From positions 163,630,342 to 163,694,341 of the forward strand of contig NC_073694.1 in the NCBI RefSeq assembly GCF_029784165.1: 64,000 nucleotides of DNA. The letters run 5' to 3'. The stretch comes from Wyeomyia smithii (taxonomy: Eukaryota > Arthropoda > Insecta > Diptera > Culicidae). Every line of letters starts with the position of its first letter. The stretch's first letter is position 1. The notes beneath the pieces were generated by a model. That model was not told where the DNA came from. It was given only the letters and a program-made list of their open reading frames with translations, and ran no database searches. Positions 43,516 to 55,399 of this stretch are shown piece after piece. Made by a program: the position numbers and the translations under genes.

Positions 43516-45118
43516 TCCTCGTGTCGAAGCCAGACTTTAAATGGGATTTGGAAATGGACCAAATAATGTGATCAATGTGATACGAAAATGGTTAAAAGTT
43601 AAGTACCATGGCCATACTTGGACAGACGCTCCGATGGCAGAGGCTAAGGCGAGCGCGATCGTATGGCATTGAAACGAAAGTGACATTGTGCATTCGTAGT
43701 CCGTTACGGGTAAACTTGAATTGCACGATTCGTCTTTTTATTTTTGAACTTCGCTTGTCGCTGAGCCTTCGAGTGATCGTAACTAGAAATGCTAAGATTC
43801 GAAAACAAGTTGAAAACATCAGCTAGTCGCGGCACGTTTCTGTAAGTTATTTGTGAGGTGAATTGGATTGGGCATTGTCGAGGAACAAATTCATTTTGTT
43901 CGTGTGCTTCCTTAAATGCTATTTTTTTGAAAGTTTTTAAGCATTTTGGCATAATTTGCTTACAGTTGATCATTGCTGTGATTGTGATTTTTTCTTGCAG
44001 TTAAAATAGAATCGCAAAAAAAATACATGGGGCTTTCGAATGTTTGTTACTAGAGACAGAACACTGTTTTGATGATTTCGCAGTACACTAACCCAAGCAA
44101 TTTAAGCTTAGGTGTGATGCCATCGTAAAACCTGCGGTACACTGAACTTGATTCGATGCTCTCCATGGCTGTTACATGAGCATATGCCGAAGTTTACTGG
44201 CATGCCGTTGCAGCATCTGCTGTGTTTTTCGCTATACATTTACCTCCACAGTTCTTCGTTTGCTGCGAGATTTTTTTTAATTGATTTTGATGCAATTTAG
44301 TTTTTATGTACTCATCACGGTGGCGAACGTACGATTTGAGTGGATGCGCATACATAACACACTCTGGGGATTACTCATAACAAAAGATCGATTGACTGTA
44401 TTCAATCAAGTTAATTTGATCATCACACTTGTAGAAAATTTATGCCAGAACAGGCTCGTTATCGACACGTCTTTTTTGATGTGTGTAACACGTATATAAC
44501 AGGACAATTTATTCGCCACAGCTCGAAGAGATATTGATCTTACTTTAATGTTGTTAAAATTGATGTTATATTGTTTCCCTCTTAATTTAAATTAATAATC
44601 TATAATTAAACGGGAAAAAGATTTGAAACAAGAAAATAAACAAAGAATATACCTTTTTAAATATATTACGGCTATAATGTAGTAAATATGTTACGGCTAT
44701 AAGATAGTCTGAAAGTGACTACATGTTTTTCATTGTGTGTATTCTTAATTTTGTATTGAAACTTATAGTAAAAAGAAACTAAACTTTCTTATAAGCTCGA
44801 ATATCGGGTTTTAGTCTTTGAAATTCAAACGATTTCATTCACAATTTTCTTTTTGAAATCATAATTTTAACAATGTTTAAGGGTTTTTCGGTCATTCAGC
44901 CTGAACTAAGTGGACAATATTGTTTGAATTGGACTTAAAGTGATAATCGTCCTTGTCAAAATATTCTTTCTCTACACCGTTGCTGTTCAGTTTTTATGCT
45001 TCTGTGTAGCGGTTAGATGATTCGGTTCGATTTTTTTGAATGTCGCACTGTGTTACGAGGTCTCAAAATCGTGATTTTTTTTTCAATTACTCTCCAAGCA
45101 CTGATTTTATTGACATAC
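43516..45118. other. AT-rich intergenic sequence
   Basis: No gene or bounded repeat was recognised. 43600-43830 is less AT-rich but carries no coding signature. CCCAAGCAATTTAAGC at 44093 resembles the CCCAAGCAAC end of the 27280 MITE, without a partner. Confidence 0.3.
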
Positions 45119-45120
45119 TA

Positions 45121-45425
45121 CACTGAATTCTGTTTTTACGCGACTTTTTTTTACGTGATTTTATTTTACACGATTTTTTTACACAATTTTCTCGAAACTA
45201 CGTGATATGTGACATGGGAAATATTGTTTATGAGCCAAGATGTAAAACCCACACAAACATACACATACATACACATACATACACACGTACACACACTTAC
45301 CATATAGCGAAAGATTTTGTAACGACGTGATCTTTTTTTACGCGATTTGCTCCAAATTACGTGATTTTTTTACGCGATTCTTTTTTTGCGCGCACGCATC
45401 AATCGCGTAAAAAGAGAATCCAGTG
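45121..45425. mobile_element. TA-flanked MITE with TTTTTACGCGAT subrepeats, copy 2
   Basis: The left end CACTGAATTCTGTTTTTACG and the right end CGTAAAAAGAGAATCCAGTG are inverted over about 23 bp with two mismatches, flanked by TA (45119-45120, 45426-45427). Inside are repeated TTTACGCGATT and TTACGTGATT words and a (CATA)n/(CACA)n microsatellite at 45255-45300. Confidence 0.75.
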
Positions 45426-45649
45426 TATCTTTAAAAAAAATTTAGTATATAAAAAGCTTCAGAGATTGACAATAAGTTTTAGTTGCATGCATGCTTCCGC
45501 TTTATTACTGCCCGAAATCTCCCGATGGGCCGGATTTGCGGGCAGTTGGGTGGATTTATGTTTTTATCGTTGAAATCTATGTTATTATCGCGGTTTTCAC
45601 TGGATGACTTCTTAGCTGTAGTGGCAACTCGCCAAATTTAGTCAAAACT

Positions 45650-46149
45650 TCATGGGACCTTCATGGACTCTAATGAAAGTCCATCGTCTAATTTGTCACG
45701 AAAAATTCGGGTTTTGCTCCGCTGTTGTCAGTTTTTTGGCAAATTTTTCCATAAAAGCCAACTCAAACGTCGCAGGATCATTTCGTGCCGTCGCCATGTA
45801 CATTTTTTGACCAGGAAGCTGTCCAAAATCCATTTTGACGATTAACAGGCATTCTTGGTTCTTTGTCAAAACATGCTGGTACAATTTTCGAGCTCGAGTT
45901 TTGGTGACCAGGGTTTGATCTGACGGTTCCCAACACGTTCTGGTTCAGCTTGCGATCATATGTTCCAGCACGACGCTTACCTTGAGGCACTCGATCCACG
46001 CTCTTTCGCTCCTTGAAACGTTTGAGCCCATCATACACGGTTGATTTGTCGGTTTTTAACGTGTTTGTGATTTTTATTGCGGACCACGTTGGATTAAAAT
46101 AATTATTAACGTGGTTGTGCTGAATTTTTTTCTCCTATCGGCTTCCATC
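45650..46149 (-). pseudogene. Tc1/mariner transposase fragment (second copy, minus strand)
   Basis: On the minus strand from about 46149: MEADRRKK, a frameshift in the A run, then HNHVNNYFNPTWSAIKITNT, LKTDKSTVYDGLKRFKERKS, and KRRAGTYDRKLNQNVLG (linker and second HTH). Next come a frameshift and FGQLPGQKMYMATARND, ELAFMEKFAKKL and a shifted FVTN. It is related to the catalytic domain at 28521-29319 (KLDYKTLPG against KMDFGQLPG). It ends before the WPDLAS and Glu blocks, so it is truncated. Confidence 0.7.
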
Positions 46150-46399
46150 TGGAATAACTTTTGACTCACTGCCCGTAACACAGTGAAATTTATACCACAG
46201 AAAGTGGGCCCCTAGCTAAACAAACCGCTGTAAAAGAACTTTTGCAGCGGTCATCTTCCATGTCGCTGCAACAAAATAAGTAATTCCGGATTATAACTGG
46301 ACAGAATTTAAAGCACACACTGTCTGCCTTTAATGAACTTTAATGTTGACGGGTAAAAGTCGTTCTAAAAATTGAAATTAGTTCTAAAAGACCGAGTTA

Positions 46400-47470
46400 T
46401 TGTAACCAAATTTGACATATGGAGGTTCTTAAGAGCAAGAAATATTTCTGTAATAGATTGACATCCCTCTCTCCTCCTGAAGGGAGGGCTCCCATACAAA
46501 TGAAACGAATTTCTGCGTAACACGAGAACCAATCAACCAAATGGAACCAAATCTGTCATGGGGAGGTTTTTAGGGGAAGAAATGTTTCTATGATGATATG
46601 ATATGATGGGTCCATACAAATCTATACATATAAAAATGCAGTCCCGTCTGTCTGTGTGTCTGTGTCTGAAACGATTGACATGAAAATTTGTATGTAGAGG
46701 TTTTTGGGGCCAGGAAAGGGTCATATGATGGTTTGAGACACTTCCCTCATCAGGTAGGCAGGGGTTCCGTACTAATGAAACACAAATTCCTACACAACTC
46801 CAGAACTAATCAAGCAAATGTAATCAAATTTGGAAAGTAGAGGTTTTTGAGAGCAAAAAGTATTTCTGCGGTAGTTTGACACCCCTACCTCCTCTGGAAG
46901 AGAGGGCTCTCAAACAAATGAAACACAAATTCCTGCATAACTGATGAAGCAAATTGAACCAAATTTGGCGCATGGATGTTTTTGGGAGCAAAAATTATTC
47001 CGTGATAGTTTGACACCTCTCCTCTGGAGAGAAATAGAACACATATTCCTACAAAACTCGAGAACTTATCAAACAAATGGAACCAACTTTGGCAAGTGGA
47101 GGATTGTGGGAGCAAAAATTGTTTCTCTGGTAGTTTGACATCCTTTTCTCTTTTTGAAGGGAGGGGCCCATACAAATGAAACACATATTTTTGCGAAACT
47201 CGAGAACTTATCAAACAAATGGAACCGAATTTGGCAAGAGAGCAAAAATTATTGCTCTGGTAGTTTGACACCATTCCCTCTTCTTGAAGGGAGGGGCCCA
47301 TACAAACAAAAATTCCTGTATAACTCAAGAGCTTATCAAGTAAATAAAAAAAAATTGGCATGCGGATGTTGTTGAGGACAAAAAATGTTTCTATGATGGT
47401 TTGACATTCTCCCATAGTTTGAAGGAGAGGGGAGAGGGGAGAGGGGGGATATCCCATGCAAATGAAACAA
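46400..47470. repeat. About 130-bp minisatellite, roughly eight units
   Basis: Each unit repeats CCCATACAAATGAAAC, ACTCGAGAACTTATCAA, AAATGGAACCAAATTTGG, GGAGGTTTTTGGGAGCA, GTTTGACACC and GAAGGGAGGGG. Units start near 46500, 46620, 46770, 46915, 47035, 47170, 47305 and 47455, with variable loss. Similar arrays are common in insect genomes. Part of the array lies left of the Helitron end at 46621. Confidence 0.7.
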
Positions 47471-48433
47471 ATATTTGAACCAAATTTGCGGAAAACAGTC
47501 TAGACTGATCGGGATGATGTACAGTAGCCCAATATCGAATACAGACGCTTTTTGTGAATCCAAGATGGAAACTTCTGGTTATTGAAAAACAATTAAATAT
47601 TGCCCAATAATGTCCAGATGCCAGGAACGGACTCCACATGTGGCTTCCGGTGTCCGAAAAAAACTGAAAGTGTCCAAATACCACCCAATATGGGTATTTC
47701 TGGAATCGTAATAATTCACAGAGGCCACGAATCGACCTCAGACATCAGTTTTAATTCTAAGATGGCGACTTCCGGTTTTCAAAAACCCCAAAATCGGGCC
47801 CAAAATCGGGCCCAAAATCGGGCCCAAAATGACCGATTTCCACCTCATTTGGGTTTTTTGGATTCAGAACAGAAGGAAAAAATCGGCAACAGACACCATT
47901 TTTAAATTAAAGATGGAACTTCCGGTGTCAAATGCCATCCAATATGAAAATTTCTGTAACCAGAATGACGTCCAGAGACCAGGAATCGACTTCGCATGTC
48001 ATTTCGAAATCCAATATTACTGCTTCCGATTTTTGGAAAACAGCCGAAAGTGACAAAATACCACCAAATATGGGTATTTCGGTGAATTCTGAGATGGCGG
48101 CTTCCGGCTGCTGGAAAACAACCCAAAATGACTGAATACCACCCAATACGGATATTCCGAAATGAGAAAATACCAAAATATCATCCACTATGGGTATATA
48201 CGGAAACAAGGTGATGTATGGAAGTCAAAATATGAGGATGTTATCATTCCGACGAAACCAATCATGGCAAACAATTTGTCTTCTGAGTTTGAACGTATTC
48301 AATAACTGATTCGTCATGCATTGACAGACTATAAACAAGTCGCAAGGTCAATCTTTGGATGTTAAATTGAAAATGTTTGACATTATCGAAATAAAGAAAA
48401 AATGGACGAGATGAGGTTTGCCGAGTCAGCTAG
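46621..48433 (+). mobile_element. Helitron-like non-autonomous element
   Basis: The 5' end TCTATACATATAAAAATG follows an A (46620). The 3' end GCCGAGTCAGCTAG is followed by T (48434). This satisfies the Helitron rule: A before TC, CTRR at the end, T after, and no duplication. The usual GC hairpin before CTAG has decayed. The interior is two minisatellites and no Rep/helicase ORF. TTTGCCGAGTCAGCTAGT is a familiar insect Helitron tail. Confidence 0.65.
47540..48200. repeat. Second minisatellite, about 125-bp units
   Basis: Four to five diverged units share AAGATGGCGACTTCCGG, AAATACCACCCAATATGGG, TATTTC, and CCAGAGACCAGGAATCGACT. Within one unit CCCAAAATCGGG is tandemly repeated three times (47788-47830). 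It lies inside the Helitron-like element. Confidence 0.65.
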
Positions 48434-49968
48434 TAGAGCAATAAAAATAACTAAAAGAATCTTTTTAAAACATAAATATTTCTAAAAACATAACTTTTTT
48501 TTTACATAAATATTTCATATTAATTAGCTCTCATTAGTTACCAAAATCAGTTTCATTAGTTACCAAAAATATACTCTGACAACCAGCTAAGTTAAATCTT
48601 TTCCCTTTTTCCTTAGAAAAGAAATAACAAAGGGCTGGTGTTTAAGCAAGACACTTTTCACTGCTGCTAAATATTAAACCCTCGAAAAGTCAACTGTTAA
48701 ATCACAAAATATGCAGCAGAGCGTTTAAACTATTCATAGAAAAACTGTGAATTGCTGATGAAGTGCTCAATTGTTTTAAACCATGGGCGCGTTTTAAAAC
48801 GAGAGTGGCTTGCATAATATCTGTTTCATTTGAAAAGTGCTTTTCTACGGGCTATTTATCATTCTTCGGCTCGTGAAAGTTGGCCATAGCTGTTTTAATG
48901 TCGCTAAGTGCAACTTTAAAACAAAGTTTGTAGATTTTTATTATTTTTTTTTTCGTTGCGAAATTCGATTGTGTTTGTTGTTTCTAGAATGAGCACACAA
49001 ATATTGCTACTGCGTTCACTATTTAGTATCCAGCCAAGTTAAAACAAACAAACAAAATTTCTAGTCATACGTTATGCAGGCCATAACTTGCTAAATTATG
49101 TGATCCCGTGGAAAATATGATATCGAATTTTAATTTCGATCTAAGTAGAATAGTAGTATGAAAAGTTTGAGTTTGCATTTTTCAACTTATTTTCATTTCC
49201 ATTTTTTATGACAAGATTGTCCGTGCTTTTACAGTGCAGTCTTGTTTAACAGAATCTGTATGGAATCAGCATCGTAACCTTTCACAACCCATCCCTTTAT
49301 GATGGCAGCGGTACATAAAACCATCCACCGGCAATAATTGCACGTGCTATCGCAAACTTGCTACGCGGACTCTGCTAGGGCTGGGGATATATTGTTCATT
49401 TAGCCCTGCGCAATTTTAAAACATAATATTCATCGCAGAAGTGGTATGCAGCGTGTGAGATTTGGCCAATTAAATAACATTGTTGTAGATATGTCTGCTA
49501 GTGAGGTAAAACAGCTACAATCGCGATGAGAATCCACTTGTTTTTTGTTTCTTGCTTTCATGTAATTTCCTTCAATTCGATAAACGCGTTTGTGTCTGCC
49601 GTTGAGAGAAAACAGAGGCTCACAAGAAAGCCATAGGGCGTGGGATTCAACCACCCAATGCAAAGTGGAAAATTTCGAAAAGTCTTGATGAGTCTTTCTG
49701 TGAGCAACAAACACATTGACTAATTAGAGTCATAAACCTCCCAGTGTGCATTGTTGTATGTACAGTTTTACGCGGGTCTTTTGTAGCAAACGAATAATCG
49801 CTAGACGATGAAGTTTCACTAGTTATTACGGCGCGCGTATACATATTTTGGGAAGTGTAGAAGCAGAGTCAAACGTTGCCGATTGTTCGTGACGTAACAC
49901 GACCTGTGGCCTTTTGAATCGGATTTATCCGTTTATTTTGCCTCTTCTCGGGTTTCATGTTTGGTTAC
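48434..49968. other. AT-rich intergenic sequence
   Basis: No coding region, RNA gene or bounded repeat was recognised. 49250-49350 is slightly GC-richer. Confidence 0.3.
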
Positions 49969-49976
49969 GTAACAAG

Positions 49977-50393
49977 TAGAGATGGTCGGGTTTGATGTTC
50001 TTCAAACCCGTACCCGACCCGAACCCGAATTTTTTTTCGGTCAAAACCCGAGCCCGACCCGAACCCGAAATTTTTTTTTCGTGCAAACCCGAACCCGACC
50101 CGAACCCGAAAATTTTATTTCTTTGAAACCCGAACCCGAAATTGTGAAACCCGAACCCGACCCGAACCCGAGATTTCATAGATTTTATAGTCGGATTTCG
50201 GGTTTTCATATCCAAACCCGACCTGAACCCGACATTTTCGAACCCGAACCCGACCCGAACCCGAAAATATTTTTTTCACAAAACCCGAACCCGACCCGTA
50301 CCCGACACTTTCAAAAATTTTCAAACCCGAACCCGTCGGGTACGGGTCGGGTTCGGGTTTCGGGTTTGAAAACCCGAAACCCGACCATCTCTA
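49977..50393. mobile_element. hAT-like MITE of AAACCCGAACCCG repeats, copy 2 (intact)
   Basis: The 417-bp unit begins TAGAGATGGTCGGGTTT and ends AAACCCGACCATCTCTA. It is flanked by a perfect 8-bp duplication GTAACAAG (49969-49976 and 50394-50401). The interior is almost entirely AACCCGAACCCGACCCG words alternating with T runs, turning to the complementary strand near the right end. The 8-bp duplication and TAGAGATGG end indicate hAT mobilisation. Confidence 0.88.
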
Positions 50394-50401
50394 GTAACAA
50401 G

Positions 50402-51229
50402 CTTGAGCTCTCCCAACGCAGTCCGTTTCCTCGATTCAGATCTCTGCACCCTTCCCCTTTTGGTTGATGTGTCACCACCATGTTATACACGGTAAACGTT
50501 AAGGAATATCGATTGCGTACAAATACGCGTGCGGCTTTCGGTACTTGCGGCGATAATGCGGTCCATGAGATGGCAGCTCGAGGGGACCAGGAAAAACTCG
50601 ATTCACTGGTTTCTCACCATACAAGGAAGAGAAAGTTGGATTCGCATCCGTGATGTGTGCTTCTCGATATGGATGCATTCGATTAAACTTTTTTTTTCCT
50701 CTGATATCAAAATTGTGTAGTTCGTGGAGTCGGTTGAGATTATAATTTATTTCGTGCTATGTTTAGCTTTCCGTGGAAAGGTTACAATTCAGATTGTTAT
50801 TTTTTGCGAAAATTATGTTACAAACTTGTTTTCGTGTAAATCATGTTACAATTTTTTTTTGTTATAGGGACTTTCAGTCTTCGGACTGGTTCGTCAGATG
50901 TTACAAACTTGTTTTCGTGAATAATAACAAATATTTTCGGCCACATATGATTGGGAGCTTAATGTACAACCCCCATTGCGGCGATAAGAGAGTTCAAAAA
51001 AATTAACTAAAAGGCACAAATATTCGACTAACGGGGTTAACATTCGAAAATCTCTGAAAATACGACATCAATATTTAGATATTCCGTGGTATAATAAACA
51101 ATCGTAATATAACAATAAAAAACATACAACAGTGAATAACCAACCTAAAATCTTTAAAACTACATGAGGACAATCAAAAAATTTAATTCGTAATTTTATT
51201 ACTAAAGTTGAATATCTCTTTAATATTAA
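50402..51229. other. Intergenic sequence without recognised features
   Basis: No ORF with coding character. TGTTACAAACTTGTTTTCGTG is present twice (near 50817 and 50899), a local duplication of about 80 bp. Confidence 0.3.
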
Positions 51230-51400
51230 GGAGCTTCGCAGCCGCAAGGTTACAGAGCCCGCGTTGACAAACAAGTCATCATGAGTTCGAATCTTATTAG
51301 AATCAGGCCATCCAGTGTCAAAGGATTTAAGCATGGGTTTATTCTATGGCTCTTCCACACAAAACCTTTCCTTCAGACGGAAAAACTCTTATATAAACCT
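51230..51400 (+). mobile_element. tRNA-derived SINE, family 2, copy 1
   Basis: The start GGAGCTTCGCAGCCGCAAGG contains an A-box-like part (51238-51249). The B box GTTCGAATC is at 51285-51293. The body AGAATCAGGCCATCCAGTG, AAGCATGGGTTTATTCT matches the copy at 55266-55083. There is no clear poly-A tail or duplication. Diverged, but the two-copy alignment makes the family real. Confidence 0.65.
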
Positions 51401-53245
51401 TCGGAAACTTCATCCACCCATAGCGTGTCTACGCTTTGGTAACATGCTTTAGGCGAAACGTTAGGAAAATGCCACAAAAGGTCAAATCACTGGTCGCACT
51501 GAACCCCACCGTACAAAAAAAAATTCTATTAAAAACTAATCATTATGGCATTAATAGATTTGTGCGCTTGTTTTTATAAGACTAGTGTTTTCTTTATCAT
51601 GATTTTCCAGGTTTAGTTCCCAGTTTATTATGAAAAAATGCATGAATGTAGTTCCGAAAATAAATAAAAAGCGCCAGTTTTTTCTCGTAATGATTGCATT
51701 TCCATTTGTAGGCATTTACTAACTTTATATGAAAATTTAAAATTTTTTTCAAATCCCCCAAACGAAAACCCTGCCCACGCCTATTAAATGATGTAAAAGT
51801 TATAGCAAAGTGTTTTACTATAGAGTTATTTTGTGCTAGCTTGTTTTGCGATCACTAATCACGCTAATATGGGCGGTGAGATAAGCTGTGTACAACTGTA
51901 ATCATCCAGGATTAGGAAGTTTGAGAGGAACAAGAAACCTCAAAAATTATGCCATCAGCATGAAGCTTTTCTTGTGAGTTTGCGCTTATATGCGTTAATG
52001 TTTTGGGAGTTGGTAGGGGCGGAATAAAACGATTCACATTTGTAACGGAATTGTAGCTTTGCAGGAAGCAAATTTGAACACGAAGAAAGAGGAGAAAGAT
52101 GTCGGTATGCTGTAACATACCGAACGCGATGGTGTGAAACCCAACAAGTAGTTATGTGAACTCGGTGGAGCACCGAGCCATCACAGACAGCTGCCGATCA
52201 GATTTCGGAAAAGTGGAGAGAAGGCTCAGAGAAACAGTGATTAACCGACGGATTACAGACGAAACAATTGGTTGCGCAATCATCATAAGTAATTCGCCCG
52301 ATCCGACTGCGTGGCGAAGAAAGACCGGAGAAAAGATGAAAGGCACATCTTTGTTCGGATGGAGACGTTATGCAACGATAATTTGTATACAGCGGCGAAA
52401 CAGTCAAAATATAAAAATTTTAATATAGTAGATGACTAGTTTTATAGTCATCTGACAGGCCAGCTTTTTTAAACGGTCTGTCCTCAATAATGGTCCGATC
52501 GATGTGTATAGACAGTCACCCGTGAACTGGGACAGACTTGAGCACGTAAATGTGGTTTTCATCATCTTTGGTTGCATTATCCACTAACTCCACCCTTGTA
52601 GGATGCAAAACGCGTTCACATGCTTATCGCATCCCTTAATGCGCGCAATTTTTCAAATTTCGAAACATAAAGCATGAATAACCCCAACCGCTAACGCTGG
52701 CGTGCCGGCCATTCAAGAAGACACGAACGCGTTCATTTCTACAATATAATTTAATACCACGGCACCATAATCACTATGCAAATTGCTGCAATACTATTAT
52801 TGCCTTAGCCCGTATCAGCTAATGTTGCGTCGGAGGATTTCTCATGACGAACAACCCAGCTAAAGACGCGCTGTCGATTGTTGACCGGGGCAATGGGTAG
52901 ACATATCTAATATTAATTTTCTCGCCGTTGACGCATTGACCATCGTCGTTCAATATTGTATGCAAATGGCGTCCCTTCCATTGCCATACTTTTCATTGCT
53001 GTTTGTTTATTATAAGAAAAAACAAAGACGCTTGAATAGGAATTTCACCACCGAAACGTGAGGGTAGTTGAAAATTCAAGGTCAGTTGAGAAATGTTTTG
53101 AAATTAATGTTTTCCAAATATGGTGAATTAATGTTTTCAAAATATGGTGGAACAAGAGTTTGAGAATTAAAACAATAACTAACAGTTTTTTATCTAGCCA
53201 ACATCTCATGTAAATTGGTATGTTTTTCTAACTTTTTTTTTCTGT
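51401..53245. other. Intergenic sequence; higher-complexity stretch 52080-53030
   Basis: No gene identified. 52080-53030 is less AT-rich and non-repetitive, and a 90-codon plus-strand frame at 52156-52428 (VERRLRETVINRR) has no recognised family. It may be single-copy regulatory DNA or an old exon. The rest is AT-rich. Confidence 0.25.
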
Positions 53246-53254
53246 GTGGACTCA

Positions 53255-53665
53255 TCACTGCGACCAGAGCTTAGATCTATTGTGATATTGCCCAGGTGTT
53301 TTGACGTGGGACTACGTCTTTGTTTTCTATACTGGGATGCATTCTGTAAATTAGGAAACGAAACTGGCAAATGTTACGTCAGATTTCAAACGATAATTAC
53401 AGCATAACCACATGATGGATAACAATAACCAATATATTGTTGGATAGATAAAACGTGTAACAATTTTATAATACGCTAGTCATCATTATTATTTCACTGC
53501 TCAACGTTGAAAATTGATAAAAAGTTACAAGAAAATTTACGCGAACAATGAACCAATCACACGCGAGCATTCCTAGCACAGATGATGTGAATGGACACCA
53601 ACCATTCCCTGTGATATTTTCAGTTTCTATATAAAAAAAATGGACAGAGTTTCCTCGTCCCAACA
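53255..53665 (+). repeat. Promoter-like repeat Y, copy 1
   Basis: It begins with CACTGCGACCAGAGC, shared with about 32454, then TTTTGACGTGGGACTACGTC at 53310. About 240 bp downstream is ACCAATCAC, and about 320 bp downstream is CTATATAAAAAAAATGGAC (53627). This is the same order (palindromic motif, CCAAT, TATA) as the minus-strand unit at 62767 and as repeat X. An inverted TTTAGTCCCACGTCA at 54858 could be its partner end. Confidence 0.45.
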
Positions 53666-55082
53666 GGTCAATTTAAATTTGCTTCCATGAACTTAGACTA
53701 ATTTGAAGTCTCGAAGGTAAACATATTTTGAAAAGTTCTGAAACAAGCCTTTCACTTGAACTTCAACTTGAATTTCTAAACCTGCTGTCAGAGCAGAATA
53801 AAAACTGATGTCTTGAAAGAAAACACGCTGGTAAAAGCAACAATACCGTACAGTATAATACGCATATTATGTGGAGCAGAGCGTCACTGGTCTATTGTCG
53901 CCTATCATTGCAGTGGTACACGACTTCTATTTTCGTGAAATCAAGGAAAAAGTGCAATGCTGCTGCATTGGTAATGATTAAAAGTTTATCTCATGAATAT
54001 GCTTACCTTAAGAAAAAAAATAAACTACTCAACAAGAATAGAGCATTTTTGCAATGGTCATAAGATTTTTTTGCATTTTATCTTCGATATTCACTGAATG
54101 ATCGTGATCGAAAGAATAGATTTCTGGAAATACAAATTTATAGAAGCTTAACAGCCAGCGAATGCTTCTGAATATTTTGTCGATTCACTAGGATCTATTC
54201 AGAATATTTGTTCACATTTCCACATTGTTAGATGATGTATTTTTGTTTTCAACTTAACAAATAATATTCTTCCTTATATTAGCGGTCTTCGTAATACAGT
54301 TGTTGGCAAACGAAAAAAAATTGTCAATCAAAAAACAGAAATTAATCATTTCGTACTTTAACTTCCTTGGAATTGTTTTGATTGTTATGATTTATCGCTG
54401 GAACTTGTTGATTATTTTGTTCAACAAATCTTCTTATGTTTCCCTATGAGTGAACCTATGTAACGGCTTCAAAATTATTTCCCTAATAAGATTTATATAA
54501 TAAATTTGATTTGATCAGAATTAAATAAGACAAAATCGTCTATTATTATAACGTAGGTATTGTTGGATTCGGTTTATGAGGAAATAGAGTTATTTCTGAT
54601 TCAGACGCATTGCGAGAAATTCTTGGTGCTTTTACAATAACAAATAATAAATAATAAATGTTGTTCGCACAAAAAAAAACACTACACAATATCGTTAAGT
54701 GTAATCGAAGTTCTTTCGAGTATTGCTCAATATATTTCTAAAAAGAAAATTTATGGGGAGGCTGCGTATAAAAAATACTTAAACCACAAAACAAACGTAT
54801 TGTTGCTGTCTGCAGATTCTGTAACCTTTGTAACTAAAAATCCTTCTAATTACAGTGTTTAGTCCCACGTCACCATTTCATACAACCCTAGGGCTGTATA
54901 CCTTGTAGTATTCTGTATTCATATCAGTGCTTGTGTGTAATTACCTTTCCGTTTCAAGCTTACTGCTTTACTATACCGAGCCTCTGTCCATCCTAACAAT
55001 ATCGCCTAGTTAAAATTCCCTGGAGAGAACTTTCATATGTTACTCACACCAGTTTTATTATAATAGGGACTTATTTTTGTTA
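53666..55082. other. AT-rich intergenic sequence
   Basis: Nothing coding recognised. It contains the inverted GACGTGGGACTA motif at about 54860-54873. Confidence 0.3.
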
Positions 55083-55266
55083 GGAGGAGAGTCAACAGGA
55101 GTACTGTAGAATCCAGATTGAAGGAAGGATACGTGGTGGGGAGCCTGAGAATAAACCCATGCTTAAAGTCCTTTGACAACCAAAATGGCCTGATTCTACT
55201 AAGATCCGAACCCACAACCACCCGCTTACCAAAGCGGACTCTGTAACCTTGCGGCTACGGAGTTCC
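55083..55266 (-). mobile_element. tRNA-derived SINE, family 2, copy 2
   Basis: On the minus strand GGAACTCCGTAGCCGCAAGG is followed by TTACAGAGTCCGC, the B box GGGTTCGGATC (55214-55204), AGAATCAGGCCAT, GTCAAAGGAC, and AAGCATGGGTTTATTCTC. This matches copy 1 in order and spacing. The tRNA-like head includes an A-box-like TAGCCGCAAGG. Confidence 0.65.
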
Positions 55267-55399
55267 CCTTTTTCTAACTTGACGCAACTCGTAAATTTTG
55301 GCAGTTGCCGGTATTGCCTTCTACCAAGTAGATTGGATGGCTGCGTGATCAAAACGGCTATGTGATCGCAAACTGCCATCCAGATTTTTAACGAGTAAC

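Noticed and set aside
46400..48200. CRISPR-like array
   Set aside because: Units are long, degenerate, contiguous minisatellites with no conserved short repeat and unique spacers, in a eukaryotic context.
49982..50467. 161-codon frame rich in RTRPEPE words
   Set aside because: It reads through the CCCGAA-type repeat body of a hAT MITE with defined ends; the repeat explains it.
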